Shown in pieces: positions 16,456 through 25,254 of a DNA stretch of 48,951 bases (position 1 is its first letter; every line of letters begins with the position of its first letter). This DNA comes from Bacillaceae bacterium SAS-127 (GTDB taxonomy: Bacteria; Bacillota; Bacilli; Bacillales; Domibacillaceae). Under the pieces are notes generated by a model. The model searched no databases, was not told the origin of the DNA, and saw nothing but the letters and a program-made list of their open reading frames with translations. The position numbers were made by a program, and so were the translations under genes. The stretch is from NCBI GenBank assembly GCA_002261155.1, contig NKXN01000016.1, forward strand, positions 1-48,951. The letters are read 5' to 3'.

Positions 16456-16831
16456 AATTTTATCATTTTTATAAAAATATACTTATTTGTTAACCTATAA
16501 CATAAAATGAAGATTCAATCAGTTTGAGAACTTACTTCCCATTAATGCGAGAGAAAAAATTATGAAGCAGAAAATGCGATTTTTCCTATTACCAAGAGAA
16601 TTACGAAATTTATCTAAACTATGAAAATACTAAAAGTTAAAAAGATAAAGTAGCACCAATAATCAGTAGAAAAGAATATTTGAGTACACCTAGGATCCAA
16701 ATCGTGGTAACTGTTGGAACGATAGATGATGCACTAAATTAAAAAAGCATTTGCAATAAATTTTGTGCATGCTCGATGAAAGGTAAGGAACGTGAAAGGA
16801 CCAAATATTGTGAAAAAACAGGAGGTTCGCA
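16456..16831 (+). other. Non-coding leader/intergenic stretch before SDR gene
   Basis: About 375 AT-rich bases without a credible ORF. Short open stretches (for example around 16690-16745, QIVVTVGTIDDAL) are interrupted by stops and may be gene debris. No known riboswitch core or clean terminator is visible. A good ribosome site (AGGAGG, 6 nt before ATG) closes the stretch. Confidence 0.4.
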
Positions 16832-17770
16832 ATGAAAGATAAAATCGTTATAATTACAGGCGCAAATTCGGGGATTGGTAAAGCGGCAGCTCTAAAATTT
16901 GCAACAGAAAAATATCATGTGATCATGGCGTGTCGCAATATGCAGATTAGTTCAGTCGCACAAAAAGACATCATTGAAACCTCAAAAAATGCCAATGTAG
17001 ATCTGATGAATCTAGATGTTTCCTCTTTTGATTCTATTCGTACATTTTGCACAGCTTTTAAATCCAAATATCCGCGATTGGACATCCTGATACATAACGC
17101 CGCCTACTTAAATCACGGAGAAAAAGAGTATAAACTTAGTCCCGAGCATATCGAATTGTCTTTCGCTACTAACACATTCGGTCCTTTTTTGATGACTCGT
17201 TTGTTGGTAGATCACCTCACAAAATCATCGGACCCGAGAATTCTTCATGCTTGCACGACAAACATTAAACATTTCTTTGACCCGAAAAGGAAGATCGAAT
17301 TTGACAATTTACGTGGAGAACTGCGCGACACGAGGCCTTATAGCACGTATAAAATGTATGGGGACTCGAAAATGGCACTATTGATGCTAACCTTCAAAAT
17401 GGCAGAAGAATTTAAAAGCACCGGGATCAAGGTCAATGCCCTTCAAATTAACCGCATAAAACTATCAAAAGAGACGGTTAAAAAAATGCATTCCTTTTGG
17501 AAAGTTTTTTCATGGGTACAAAATCTTACTAACCCTTTACCATCGGGCATGGCCGATAACTATTTTCACATTTGCACTTCGGATGAATTCAAAAATGTTA
17601 CCGGCCAACTGATCAACCATAAGAGAGCGATTGTTCAACCATCAACCACCGAAAAAGGCTTCTCTCAATTGACGAATCTATTTGGTTCAAGTAGCTACCC
17701 TAAATACGCATCAAATCCTCAAAATATTGAACAAATATGGAGGTTGAGCACTTTATTGACTGAAGACTAG
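16832..17770 (+). CDS. Short-chain dehydrogenase/reductase (SDR family)
   Basis: This NAD(P)-dependent oxidoreductase of 312 residues has the Rossmann glycine motif TGANSGIGKAAA at 9-20, the structural NAA motif (HNAAYLNHG, ~90-98) and the catalytic Tyr-x3-Lys in MYGDSKMALL (~175-184). The catalytic Ser upstream is not obvious (HACTTNIKHFF), so activity may differ from the classical form. The arrangement resembles retinol dehydrogenase/WW-domain oxidoreductase-like SDRs. The substrate cannot be inferred. The ribosome site is AGGAGG. The next gene's ATG follows the stop codon directly (TAGATG), indicating a two-gene operon. Confidence 0.88.
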   Translation: MKDKIVIITGANSGIGKAAALKFATEKYHVIMACRNMQISSVAQKDIIETSKNANVDLMNLDVSSFDSIRTFCTAFKSKYPRLDILIHNAAYLNHGEKEYKLSPEHIELSFATNTFGPFLMTRLLVDHLTKSSDPRILHACTTNIKHFFDPKRKIEFDNLRGELRDTRPYSTYKMYGDSKMALLMLTFKMAEEFKSTGIKVNALQINRIKLSKETVKKMHSFWKVFSWVQNLTNPLPSGMADNYFHICTSDEFKNVTGQLINHKRAIVQPSTTEKGFSQLTNLFGSSSYPKYASNPQNIEQIWRLSTLLTED

Positions 17771-18592
17771 ATGAAAGGAATGAATTCTAAATTGAATCAA
17801 TCAAACGAACAAAGTAGATTTACAGAAAATGCAATTGAAGTAGCAGCTGTCACAGGAGCATTAGGGATTGGTGCATCAAGAGGCGGCGATAATAGTCTGT
17901 GGAATGCGTCCATTAATTTGATTGCGTGGAAAAACTTACATAAAGATCAAACAGTGATAAAAGAAGAGATTCGACTGGAATGGTTAGTTAGTGATCAAGA
18001 GTGGGGAAAAACAAAAGAACTGTTAACAGCCAATACAGTAGTCAAATTACAAGTACGTAAAGCAGAAAGTTCAATGATGCTTGTTCAGGTGCTGGAAACG
18101 CCCTATAAAGATGATGAATTGGAAAGCGTGCTACAAGAAGCAATGAAACCTGTTTTCTATCAGGATGAGATATTGGGTGAGTTTGAACTCGATAAAAGAG
18201 TGAAAACTTTTGAAAAGAGAATTTCTTGGGCTGGTGCAGAGTGTGATTTATGTTTTGATTGGAGGGAAGACGAGCATATAATGAAGTCTGCATTGGAAAC
18301 GGCATATGCCCTCTTCAAAGAGCAGAGTGAATGGAGCATAAAAATTAGCATGTACGCCGCCGAAGAACTAGTAGAATTAGCAAATGACTGGCTACAGGAT
18401 AATGAGGACTCAGAGGTGGATGAAATCACAAAAGAAATGTTCATTGACTTAATGACATTAACCAGCATCAACGTTTATCCAGAAGGCGAATTTGAAATGT
18501 TCTTTTCCGATGGAGATATGTTTTGGGGACATTGTATCATTGTAGATGGAAATATTAATGGTGTCCTCACTTCGGCTGAGATTGCCGGATAA
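17771..18592 (+). CDS. DUF2262-domain protein
   Basis: This 273-residue cytosolic protein carries a C-terminal DUF2262-like domain: the pattern LGEFELDKRVKTFEKRISW, a DLCFDWRED block, an AAEELVELANDWLQ helix and the terminal GDMFWGHCIIVDG. The N-terminal ~125 residues are a separate hydrophobic/charged region with an ALGIGASRGGDN loop. Function is unknown; several such proteins are immunity-like or regulatory. The ATG directly abuts the SDR stop. An in-frame ATG three codons later has AAAGGA immediately before it, so either start is possible. It converges on the DUF4870 gene across a stem-loop. Confidence 0.8.
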   Translation: MKGMNSKLNQSNEQSRFTENAIEVAAVTGALGIGASRGGDNSLWNASINLIAWKNLHKDQTVIKEEIRLEWLVSDQEWGKTKELLTANTVVKLQVRKAESSMMLVQVLETPYKDDELESVLQEAMKPVFYQDEILGEFELDKRVKTFEKRISWAGAECDLCFDWREDEHIMKSALETAYALFKEQSEWSIKISMYAAEELVELANDWLQDNEDSEVDEITKEMFIDLMTLTSINVYPEGEFEMFFSDGDMFWGHCIIVDGNINGVLTSAEIAG

Positions 18593-18713
18593 GCTAACTA
18601 TACTTTTTTAAATTATCATTTAATTGAATTTATTGTGTCATGGTCATCTGCTTCAGCAGGCTCTGAAAAACTATGTATCAGGAAGTCTATTTTCATACAA
18701 AATGAAAAAGATC

Positions 18714-18751
18714 CAACCCAAGAATGCCGTAAAATCAACATTCTTGGGTTG
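18714..18751. terminator. Perfect 13-bp inverted repeat between convergent genes
   Basis: CAACCCAAGAATG (18714-18726) pairs perfectly with CATTCTTGGGTTG (18739-18751) around a 12-nt loop. It lies between the convergent DUF2262 and DUF4870 genes. There is no T-tract on either side, so termination is likely but not typical. Confidence 0.5.
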
Positions 18752-18806
18752 TAAATTTGAATACTTATTAGTCGACGTAGGGATTTTTAGGCAATCCCCC
18801 TTAAGA

Positions 18807-19145
18807 TCAACGAATAATTCTAATGACAAATGGAATTTGATATCTTTTTCCTTCGTAAGCTCGAATAGCCGCAATGATTGTGAAAACTAGTACGAGTATA
18901 CCTAATATCCATAGAAACAAGGCACCAATTAAGATAATCACTAAAATAGAACTGATGAAGACATAAATTCCGTATGAAATAAGAAAGTTAAAATATTCTT
19001 TCCCATGGTAGTCCACAAATGATGACTGGTCTTTTTTAATGAGCCAAATCACTAACGGACCGATAAAAACTGTAAACAAGCTTGAGACATAAATCGCCGC
19101 CGCTAAAAGCCTTTCATCATTAGATGGCATTTTCAAGTCTTCCAT
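18807..19145 (-). CDS. DUF4870-family (Tic20-like) membrane protein
   Basis: The 112-residue membrane protein begins with MPSNDERLLAAAIYVSSLF, typical of DUF4870, followed by GPLVIWLIKKDQSSFVDYHG, the diagnostic loop, and two further hydrophobic segments. Three transmembrane helices are predicted (about 14-35, 52-70, 72-98). The role is unknown. The start at 19145 is supported by GGGGAGG 7 nt upstream; an ATG five codons in matches the usual start of homologues but has no ribosome site. Single-gene unit. Confidence 0.85.
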   Translation of the reverse strand: MEDLKMPSNDERLLAAAIYVSSLFTVFIGPLVIWLIKKDQSSFVDYHGKEYFNFLISYGIYVFISSILVIILIGALFLWILGILVLVFTIIAAIRAYEGKRYQIPFVIRIIR

Positions 19146-19240
19146 CTTTATCCTCCCCTGTTGCTAAAATAATTTTACTTAATAGTATGTACGTATCAGG
19201 AGGGATAATGTTTCAAATTATTTTACTCATCTTTTTTTCT

Positions 19241-20227
19241 TTAAAATTTCTCCGGATAAAAAGCTTTCGCTAATGTTTCGATGGCGATTGGACCTCTAAC
19301 GCCTTCCGCTCCCGCCGATAATGGCAGAATGACAAAACGTTCATTTTTAATGGCTTCGACGTCCTTTAATGCAGGGTGTCTTAATAAAAATTCTTTTTTC
19401 TGCTCGACCGTTGTATCACCGTAGTCAATGATGACAATGATTTCTGGGTTGCGGTTGACTACTTCTTCCCAAGAAGCGGTTGCCCACCCCTTTTCAATAT
19501 CGTTAAAAATATTTGAGCCCCCTGCTAATGTAATCAGCTCATTTAAGAAGTTTTGCCCAGCTGTAGTCGGTTCTTTTTCTCCGCCATCATAAACGAATAC
19601 GCTAATAGGGTCTTCCACGTCTTTCACCTTTTCATGAACAGCTGTCATTCCTTTTTTCATGTTTTGAACTAACGTTTCCGCTCGATCTTCTACTCTAAAG
19701 ATACGTCCGATGTTTAAAATATCTGTAAATACATCGGCCATCGTCGGGCCTGACATACTCGAAGATTGTTGTGAATAAGATTTCACGCCAAATTGTTCAA
19801 GCTGTTCTACTGTTCCTAACGCCTTGTCTGTAAAGGCGCTTTGCCAACCAGCATAAGCGAAATCTGGTTCTACCCCTAAAAATACTTCTTGGCTCGGGTA
19901 TTGATCAGATAGCACTTTAATTTTCTCATAAGCTTCTTTATACTCTGGCAAAATTTCGTCATCTAAATAGGCCGTACCTACCATCGAATCTTCTAAACCG
20001 AGAGCGAGCATAATTTCCGTTGTATGTTGATTTAACGTGACCGCTCGTTTAGGTGCTTCTTCAAAGGTCAGCGTTCTGTCCATATTTTCAATCGTGACTG
20101 GCTCAGTTGCTTCGGTATTCTTGTCAGCTGGTTTCTCTGCTGGTGATGCGGATTGGTTACATGCGGTTGTGATTAATAACAATAAAGCGACGATACTTAT
20201 AAATATACTTCGTTTTAATTTTTTCAT
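19241..20227 (-). CDS. btuF: Cobalamin ABC transporter substrate-binding lipoprotein (BtuF-like)
   Basis: This periplasmic-binding-type lipoprotein (FecB/BtuF clan, Pfam Peripla_BP_2) is anchored by a lipobox ending LLITTAC with Cys23, followed by an Ala/Pro/Glu-rich linker. The mature part has the two-lobe pattern, including RAVTLNQHTTEIMLALGLED, EPDFAYAGW and NPEIIVIIDYGD. Membership of the transcription unit headed by a cobalamin riboswitch and by BtuC/BtuD-like genes makes vitamin B12 or a related corrinoid the likely ligand; siderophore binding is the alternative for this clan. The ribosome site is AAAAGGAG. It follows the decayed methyltransferase gene by 18 nt. Confidence 0.88.
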   Translation of the reverse strand: MKKLKRSIFISIVALLLLITTACNQSASPAEKPADKNTEATEPVTIENMDRTLTFEEAPKRAVTLNQHTTEIMLALGLEDSMVGTAYLDDEILPEYKEAYEKIKVLSDQYPSQEVFLGVEPDFAYAGWQSAFTDKALGTVEQLEQFGVKSYSQQSSSMSGPTMADVFTDILNIGRIFRVEDRAETLVQNMKKGMTAVHEKVKDVEDPISVFVYDGGEKEPTTAGQNFLNELITLAGGSNIFNDIEKGWATASWEEVVNRNPEIIVIIDYGDTTVEQKKEFLLRHPALKDVEAIKNERFVILPLSAGAEGVRGPIAIETLAKAFYPEKF

Positions 20228-20245
20228 TTGTTTCTCCTTTTATTC

Positions 20246-20901
20246 TTATTTTTTGGCAATAATCGTCCAATATTCAACGGGAGCTGCATGCTTTTCTTCG
20301 ACTATCCCACTGAATGGATATCCTCCATTGCTCCAAACACTCTCTTTAAACTCATGAACATCTTCTTGTGAGTTTTCATCTGTTTTTAATAAAGGATAAG
20401 ACGATTGCCATCCTTGTATATGATGGAGTTGATAGCTATTCACCATCTTCACCACCTTAAATCCTTGGCTCTCTAATAAAAGCGCCGCTTCTTTAGGGAG
20501 CATAAGGCTTAGCTCGCGGTCCACTCGATATCGCTCTTTGCTTTGGCGTTGAACAAACTTTTCAAAGGTGGCTTCATAGCGGTAAATTTGCCTCGTCAAA
20601 GAGGTTTCTCCTTGAATGTCTACATGTATTTCTTGCTGATTCATTAATTTTTTTCGGTGACGGAATGTCCACTCTTTGCTTACGGGCGGTAAAATAATGT
20701 CCACAGCTATCATTCCGTCTTGCTTTAAATGGCTATGTATTCTTTGTAAAACAGCCGCTTGCTCACTCATAACGGTAAAGTGCTGGAGTATTCCCATCAG
20801 GCAAAATAATATGGGAAAAGGTTTGATTAAACTCTAGCTGCTGAACGTCCATTTCGATCAATTCAAGTAAATCCGCATACTTGACAAGTGGTGATGGACA
20901 T
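20246..20901 (-). pseudogene. Decayed class I SAM methyltransferase in btu operon
   Basis: The readable 183-codon frame (from 20797) is the C-terminal two thirds of a class I methyltransferase (LQHFTVMSEQAAVLQRI, then DGMIAVDIILPP). Immediately upstream another frame continues the homology (CPSPLVKYADLLELIEMDVQ, then QLEFNQTFSHIILPDG). Removing one G from the GGG at about 20794-20796 would join them. The expected SAM-binding GxGxG segment is missing because the coding trace runs directly into the btuD stop (TAATG overlap). The gene is therefore both 5'-truncated and frameshifted. Its former substrate is unknown; the position suggests corrinoid metabolism. Confidence 0.65.
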
Positions 20902-21698
20902 TAAATCACCTCTCTTTCCGACTGCTTGATCATCTCTTCCGATAAATAAGTAATATGGATTTTGTTCGTCAAAGGGTGAACGATAATATCGGCTTCTACT
21001 CGAAAAACTTCCTTGAGCATGTCTGTTGTCAACACTTCAGATGGTGCACCCGATGTAATGATTTCACCGTTGTCAATGACATAGATGCGATCGCAATAAG
21101 CAGCCGCTAAATTTAAATCATGCAAAGCGGCGAAGACCGTCATATTAAGTTTGCGAACAAGGTCTAATATTTGGAGCTGATGATGAATATCTAAATGATT
21201 CGTCGGTTCGTCTAATACTAGCACTTGTGCTTCTTGAGCGAGTGCACGAGCGATCATCACTCGTTGCTTCTCTCCCCCGGATAAGGAGGTGAACGGTGTA
21301 TGGATGAAATTCGTCATCCCCACCTTTTGAAGACAATGATCAATCACTTGATGGTCTTTTTTTGAATCCGCTTCTAAAAACTTTTTATGTGGAGAACGAC
21401 CCATCGAGACAATTTCAGCTACGGTAAAATCGAATAACGACGGTGTTTCTTGACTAACAACCGCTAATTTTTGGGCAATATTGCGCGAGGAAAGCTTGAA
21501 AATATTTTCGGCCTCTAGTGTGATCATTCCCGCATCCGGCTTGAGCACGCGATAGATGTTTTTCAAAAGGGTTGATTTTCCACTTCCATTCGGTCCTATA
21601 AGACCAACAAACTCTCCTGAAGCAATATCTACATGAACGTTTTTCAGTAATGGTTTCTTTTCAATACTTGAGCTTATATTTTGTACAGAGATGTTCAT
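20901..21698 (-). CDS. btuD: Cobalamin/iron-type ABC transporter ATPase (BtuD-like)
   Basis: This FecE/BtuD-class ABC ATPase energises import. Walker A is GPNGSGKST, the signature SLSGGEKQRVMIARALAQ and Walker B VLVLDEPTNHLD, with the H-loop His in AALHDLNLAA. I start at the ATG at 21698, one base after the btuC stop and behind GGAGGGG; a TTG six codons upstream opens a longer frame but lies inside that ribosome site. The gene ends in TAATG, touching the decayed methyltransferase. The operon order btuC-btuD-(methyltransferase)-btuF and the cobalamin riboswitch indicate corrinoid transport. Confidence 0.92.
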   Translation of the reverse strand: MNISVQNISSSIEKKPLLKNVHVDIASGEFVGLIGPNGSGKSTLLKNIYRVLKPDAGMITLEAENIFKLSSRNIAQKLAVVSQETPSLFDFTVAEIVSMGRSPHKKFLEADSKKDHQVIDHCLQKVGMTNFIHTPFTSLSGGEKQRVMIARALAQEAQVLVLDEPTNHLDIHHQLQILDLVRKLNMTVFAALHDLNLAAAYCDRIYVIDNGEIITSGAPSEVLTTDMLKEVFRVEADIIVHPLTNKIHITYLSEEMIKQSEREVI

Positions 21699-21699
21699 C

Positions 21700-22812
21700 C
21701 TATTTCTCCCCTCCAAAAGCGTAGTGGCTTCTTCTTAACATCCATAGAAAGAATGGCCCCCCGCAAAGTGCTGTCACAATCCCAATCGGCATTTCTTCAG
21801 GAGAAATCACTTGTTTGGCAAAGATATCTGCCCATACTAAGAAAATCGCCCCGATTAAAGCGCTGATCGGTAACACTTTTCGATGATCCGACCCGACCAT
21901 TAAGCGAACAATGTGAGGCACCATTAAGCCAAGAAAGCCAATGGAACCGCATACAGATACGAGCACGCCTGTCATTAGAGCAGTAGTGATAACCAATATC
22001 TTTCTAAATGTTTCGACATTCACTCCTAATGTAACCGCTGCATCTTCCCCCATTAACAAAATGTTCAACGCCCGATATTGAGACCATAAAAAAAGAAATC
22101 CTAAGCATATGACGAGTGCAGGAATAGGAATGTACTCCCACTTAGCACCAGCCAAACTCCCCATCATCCAAAACATCGCGTTTCTTATCCCTTCTTCTTT
22201 GGGCGCTGATATGACAATAAAGCTAGTGATCGCAGAAAGCACCATAGAAATAGCGATCCCCGCTAATAACAATCTCACGGTTGAGATTTTCCCACCCACT
22301 TGAGCTAGAAAATAAACGAGAATGATAGAAAGTAAGGAGCCGATAAAGGCCGACATCGTTAACGCATACTGACCAAATATGGAAAAGGCCCCGAATATAA
22401 TCACTAATGTAGCACCAACTGATGCCCCAGAAGATACACCTAATATGTACGGGTCGGCTAATGAATTGCGAACAAGCGCTTGAATGGCCGTTCCGATAAT
22501 CGCTAAGCCGGCTCCGGCAATGACGCCTAATAGCACTCTCGGAAATCTTAAATTCCAGATAATATTTTCTTGAGCGGCTGACCAGTCCCTCGTAATAACC
22601 CCTTCAAGAGAAAAGGTTTTTGACAGAGCAATCTTCCATACGGTCAACGGATGAATCGATACAGGCCCTACCATAACCGCGATCGTAATAGAAACAACGA
22701 GAACACTAATTAAAAAAAAGATAAAAAGCGACAACTTATAATTGACGATAGGTTTCTTTCTGTTTTCGATGGAAACTGTTTGTACTTGCTCGATCGGTGA
22801 TTCCCCCTTCAC
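21700..22812 (-). CDS. btuC: Cobalamin ABC transporter permease (BtuC-like, FecCD family)
   Basis: The ~370-residue inner-membrane permease of the FecCD family has about ten transmembrane helices. Family blocks are NLRFPRVLLGVIAGAGLAI, ADPYILGVSSGASVGA and GFLGLMVPHIVRLMVGSDHR. A ~30-residue hydrophilic N-terminal extension precedes the first helix. The annotated start is a GTG with a poor ribosome site, and the true start is uncertain by several codons. It is the first gene behind the cobalamin riboswitch and its terminator, so expression should fall when coenzyme B12 is abundant. Confidence 0.9.
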   Translation of the reverse strand: MKGESPIEQVQTVSIENRKKPIVNYKLSLFIFFLISVLVVSITIAVMVGPVSIHPLTVWKIALSKTFSLEGVITRDWSAAQENIIWNLRFPRVLLGVIAGAGLAIIGTAIQALVRNSLADPYILGVSSGASVGATLVIIFGAFSIFGQYALTMSAFIGSLLSIILVYFLAQVGGKISTVRLLLAGIAISMVLSAITSFIVISAPKEEGIRNAMFWMMGSLAGAKWEYIPIPALVICLGFLFLWSQYRALNILLMGEDAAVTLGVNVETFRKILVITTALMTGVLVSVCGSIGFLGLMVPHIVRLMVGSDHRKVLPISALIGAIFLVWADIFAKQVISPEEMPIGIVTALCGGPFFLWMLRRSHYAFGGEK

Positions 22813-22837
22813 ATCATGTCATATATTTTTCTTGCAA

Positions 22838-22874
22838 ATAAAAAGAGCATTTAAACCGGAGAGTTTAAATGCTC
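22838..22874 (-). terminator. Riboswitch-linked intrinsic terminator upstream of btuC
   Basis: GAGCATTTAAAC (22863-22874 on the minus strand) pairs perfectly with GTTTAAATGCTC around a 6-nt loop, followed by a TTTTTAT run on the minus strand. It lies between the cobalamin aptamer and the btuC start, the expected location for the OFF terminator. Confidence 0.85.
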
Positions 22875-22964
22875 ACAAAAAGATTATCTATGCATAAAGC
22901 TAGCATAACGATCGTACTTTCCGTCAACATCCCCTATATCCCGTAGGTTATTTCGTGTTCATCA

Positions 22965-23095
22965 AACAGGCAGGTTTCCTGACTTGTCTTCTGCACTTCC
23001 TGAGCCTTCCCGTTATTCACAGTGGCATGTTTCAGGTCGCTCTGACTTACAGTGGCGGGAACCGTGCCGGACTTTCACCGAACTTCCCTTTTCAG
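22965..23095 (-). ncRNA. Cobalamin (B12) riboswitch
   Basis: On the minus strand the conserved cobalamin aptamer is readable in order: GGTGAAAGTCCGGCACGG, then CCCGCCACTGT, AAGTCAGAGCGACCTG, a GCCACTGTG repeat, and the closing CAGGAAACCTGCCTGTTTG. These match the B12-box architecture as established for btuB-type leaders. It precedes a strong terminator and the btuCDF-type operon, giving transcriptional repression by adenosylcobalamin. Confidence 0.95.
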
Positions 23096-23261
23096 CTATA
23101 AATATGTCGAATAAATATAGCACCTGTTTAATCATAAATATTAACTTTTCTAAATATTACTATATTAGTAGTAAAGATGTCTACCATATAAAAACAGTGG
23201 AATTTCCCTATTTCCATAAGATATTTGCGAGCTTTCTGCAATGTCCTTTTTCTTTCAAGTC

Positions 23262-23292
23262 AAAAAACCCCTGCAGAGAACTTCTCCACAGG
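23262..23292 (-). terminator. Terminator after DUF779 gene
   Basis: On the minus strand CCTGTGGAGA and TCTCTGCAGG form a stem with one internal TG/TG mismatch, followed by GG and TTTTTT. It closes the adh-aldehyde dehydrogenase-DUF779 operon. Confidence 0.75.
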
Positions 23293-23300
23293 AGGTGATA

Positions 23301-23657
23301 TTACTGATTTAGTTCCGCTCGTTCTTCTTCAGTGAAAATACGTGATCGAGTGAGAAAACGCTTGCCTTCTGGTCCTTCTAATGAAAACATTCCTCCTTGA
23401 CCATCGACGACATCGATGATCAGCTGAGTATGCTTCCAATAGTCAAACTGAGCCGCATTCATATAAAAAGGGTAACCACCAATTTCCCCTAATAATACGT
23501 CGCTTCGTCCAGTTAAAAATTCTCCTTCTGGATAGCACATCGGCGAGCTACCATCACAGCAACCACCGGACTGATGAAACATAAGGGGCCCATGTCTCTC
23601 CTTTAACTTCTCAATTAACTGTAAGGCTTCTTCTGTTGCGGTTACGCGTTCAACAAT
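23301..23657 (-). CDS. DUF779 protein, possibly starting at ATT
   Basis: This small DUF779 protein has HQSGGCCDGSSPMCYPEGEF and GGYPFYMNAAQFDYWKH, the Cys-rich and aromatic blocks typical of the family; the cysteines suggest metal binding. The first ATG in frame is at 23582 and would drop 25 residues. The sequence upstream (VERVTATEEALQLIEKLKE, then RHGPL) is exactly what homologues carry after their initiator Met. It begins at an ATT codon (23655-23657), 8 nt behind AAAAGGAGG, with no ATG, GTG or TTG in frame between the previous stop and it. I therefore extend the gene to ATT. DUF779 genes commonly accompany acetaldehyde-type dehydrogenases. Confidence 0.75.
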   Translation of the reverse strand: MVERVTATEEALQLIEKLKERHGPLMFHQSGGCCDGSSPMCYPEGEFLTGRSDVLLGEIGGYPFYMNAAQFDYWKHTQLIIDVVDGQGGMFSLEGPEGKRFLTRSRIFTEEERAELNQ

Positions 23658-23675
23658 TAGAAACGCCTCCTTTTC

Positions 23676-25193
23676 TTAGAAGAATCCAAGAGCATCTTCG
23701 CTATAGCTGACGAGAAGGTTTTTCGTTTGTTGGTAGTGAGAAAGCATCATTAAGTGGTTTTCACGTCCGATTCCTGACATTTTATAACCACCGAATGCTG
23801 CATGAGCTGGGTACGCATGATAACAGTTCGTCCACACACGTCCGGCTTGAATACCGCGCCCCATTTCATAAGCAAGATTCATATTTCTTGACCAAACACC
23901 AGCACCAAGTCCATATAACGTATCATTAGCGATTTGCAGTGCTTCTTTTTCATCTTTAAACGTAGTGACAGACACAACAGGGCCAAAGATTTCTTCTTGG
24001 AAAATCCGCATGCTGTTATCGCCTTTAAAGACGGTTGGCTTCATATAATAGCCACTTTCAAAGCCGGCGAATTGATTGCGCTCACCGCCTGTTAAGCAAG
24101 CGGCTCCTTCTTGTTTACCGATATCAACATAGGAAAGGATTTTTTCCATTTGCTCATTGGAAGCCTGAGCCCCCATCATTGTTTCCGTATCTAGTGGGTT
24201 GCCTGTTTTAATTTGCTTCACGCGCTCTAATGCTCGCTCCATAAATTGATCATAGATCGATTCTTGAATGAGCGCTCGCGATGGACATGTACATACTTCT
24301 CCTTGATTCAAAGCGAATAAGACAAATCCTTCAACCGCTTTATTTAAGTACGTATCATCTTGAGCCATGACATCTTCAAAGAAAATATTCGGCGATTTTC
24401 CACCAAGCTCAAGTGTAACAGGAATAATATTTTGTGACGCATATTGCATAATTAAGCGACCCGTCGTTGTTTCTCCAGTGAAAGCGACTTTCGCAATTCG
24501 CGGGCTAGTGGCGAGTGGCTTACCGCATTCTAATCCGAAGCCATTAACAATATTAACGACCCCTGAAGGTAAAAGATCACCAATCAGCTCGGCTAACACT
24601 AGAATCGAAGCAGGTGTTTGCTCGGCTGGTTTAAGAACAACACAGTTTCCAGCTGCTAAAGCGGGAGCCAGTTTCCAAACAGCCATCAAAAGCGGGAAGT
24701 TCCACGGAATGATTTGACCGACGACACCAAGTGGTTCTTGAAAATGGTAAGCGACTGTTTTCTCATCAATTTGGCTTAAAGAGCCTTCTTGAGCACGAAT
24801 CGCTCCAGCAAAGTAACGGAAGTGATCAATCGCTAGCGGTAAATCCGCATTCAATGTTTCACGAACTGCTTTTCCGTTATCCCACGTTTCAGCGACGGCC
24901 AACATTTCTAAATTTTCTTCCATGCGATCAGCGATTTTGTTTAATATAATCGCGCGCTCCGCTGGAGAAGTTTTTCCCCATGCTTCTTTCGCCGCATGAG
25001 CAGCGTCTAGTGCATTTTCAACATCTTCTTCTTGAGAACGAGCCACTTCACAGAACGCTTCTCCCGTGACAGGTGTGACATTTGAAAAATATTCTCCGTT
25101 AACTGGAGGTGTCCACTCGCCATTAATCCAGTTGTCGTATCTCTTCTTAAAGTTTACCTTTGCATTAGCTTGTCCTGGTTGAGCATAGATCAT
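23676..25193 (-). CDS. NAD-dependent aldehyde dehydrogenase (ExaC/AldA type)
   Basis: This 505-residue ALDH-superfamily enzyme probably oxidises acetaldehyde to acetate. Visible features are the oxyanion-region [20 protein letters not shown], the catalytic Glu in [11 protein letters not shown], the nucleotide-binding FTGETTTGR, and the catalytic Cys in [13 protein letters not shown] (two cysteines). The start [16 protein letters not shown] is like the group that also contains ExaC and the Bacillus acetaldehyde dehydrogenases. It lies 61 nt after adh and 18 nt before the DUF779 gene in one operon, matching ethanol/acetaldehyde oxidation. Confidence 0.93.
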   Translation of the reverse strand: MIYAQPGQANAKVNFKKRYDNWINGEWTPPVNGEYFSNVTPVTGEAFCEVARSQEEDVENALDAAHAAKEAWGKTSPAERAIILNKIADRMEENLEMLAVAETWDNGKAVRETLNADLPLAIDHFRYFAGAIRAQEGSLSQIDEKTVAYHFQEPLGVVGQIIPWNFPLLMAVWKLAPALAAGNCVVLKPAEQTPASILVLAELIGDLLPSGVVNIVNGFGLECGKPLATSPRIAKVAFTGETTTGRLIMQYASQNIIPVTLELGGKSPNIFFEDVMAQDDTYLNKAVEGFVLFALNQGEVCTCPSRALIQESIYDQFMERALERVKQIKTGNPLDTETMMGAQASNEQMEKILSYVDIGKQEGAACLTGGERNQFAGFESGYYMKPTVFKGDNSMRIFQEEIFGPVVSVTTFKDEKEALQIANDTLYGLGAGVWSRNMNLAYEMGRGIQAGRVWTNCYHAYPAHAAFGGYKMSGIGRENHLMMLSHYQQTKNLLVSYSEDALGFF

Positions 25194-25254
25194 GTCATTC
25201 CCTCCCCTGTTTGTCCGTACACTACATACATTTTGATAAAGCGTTTACAAAATC

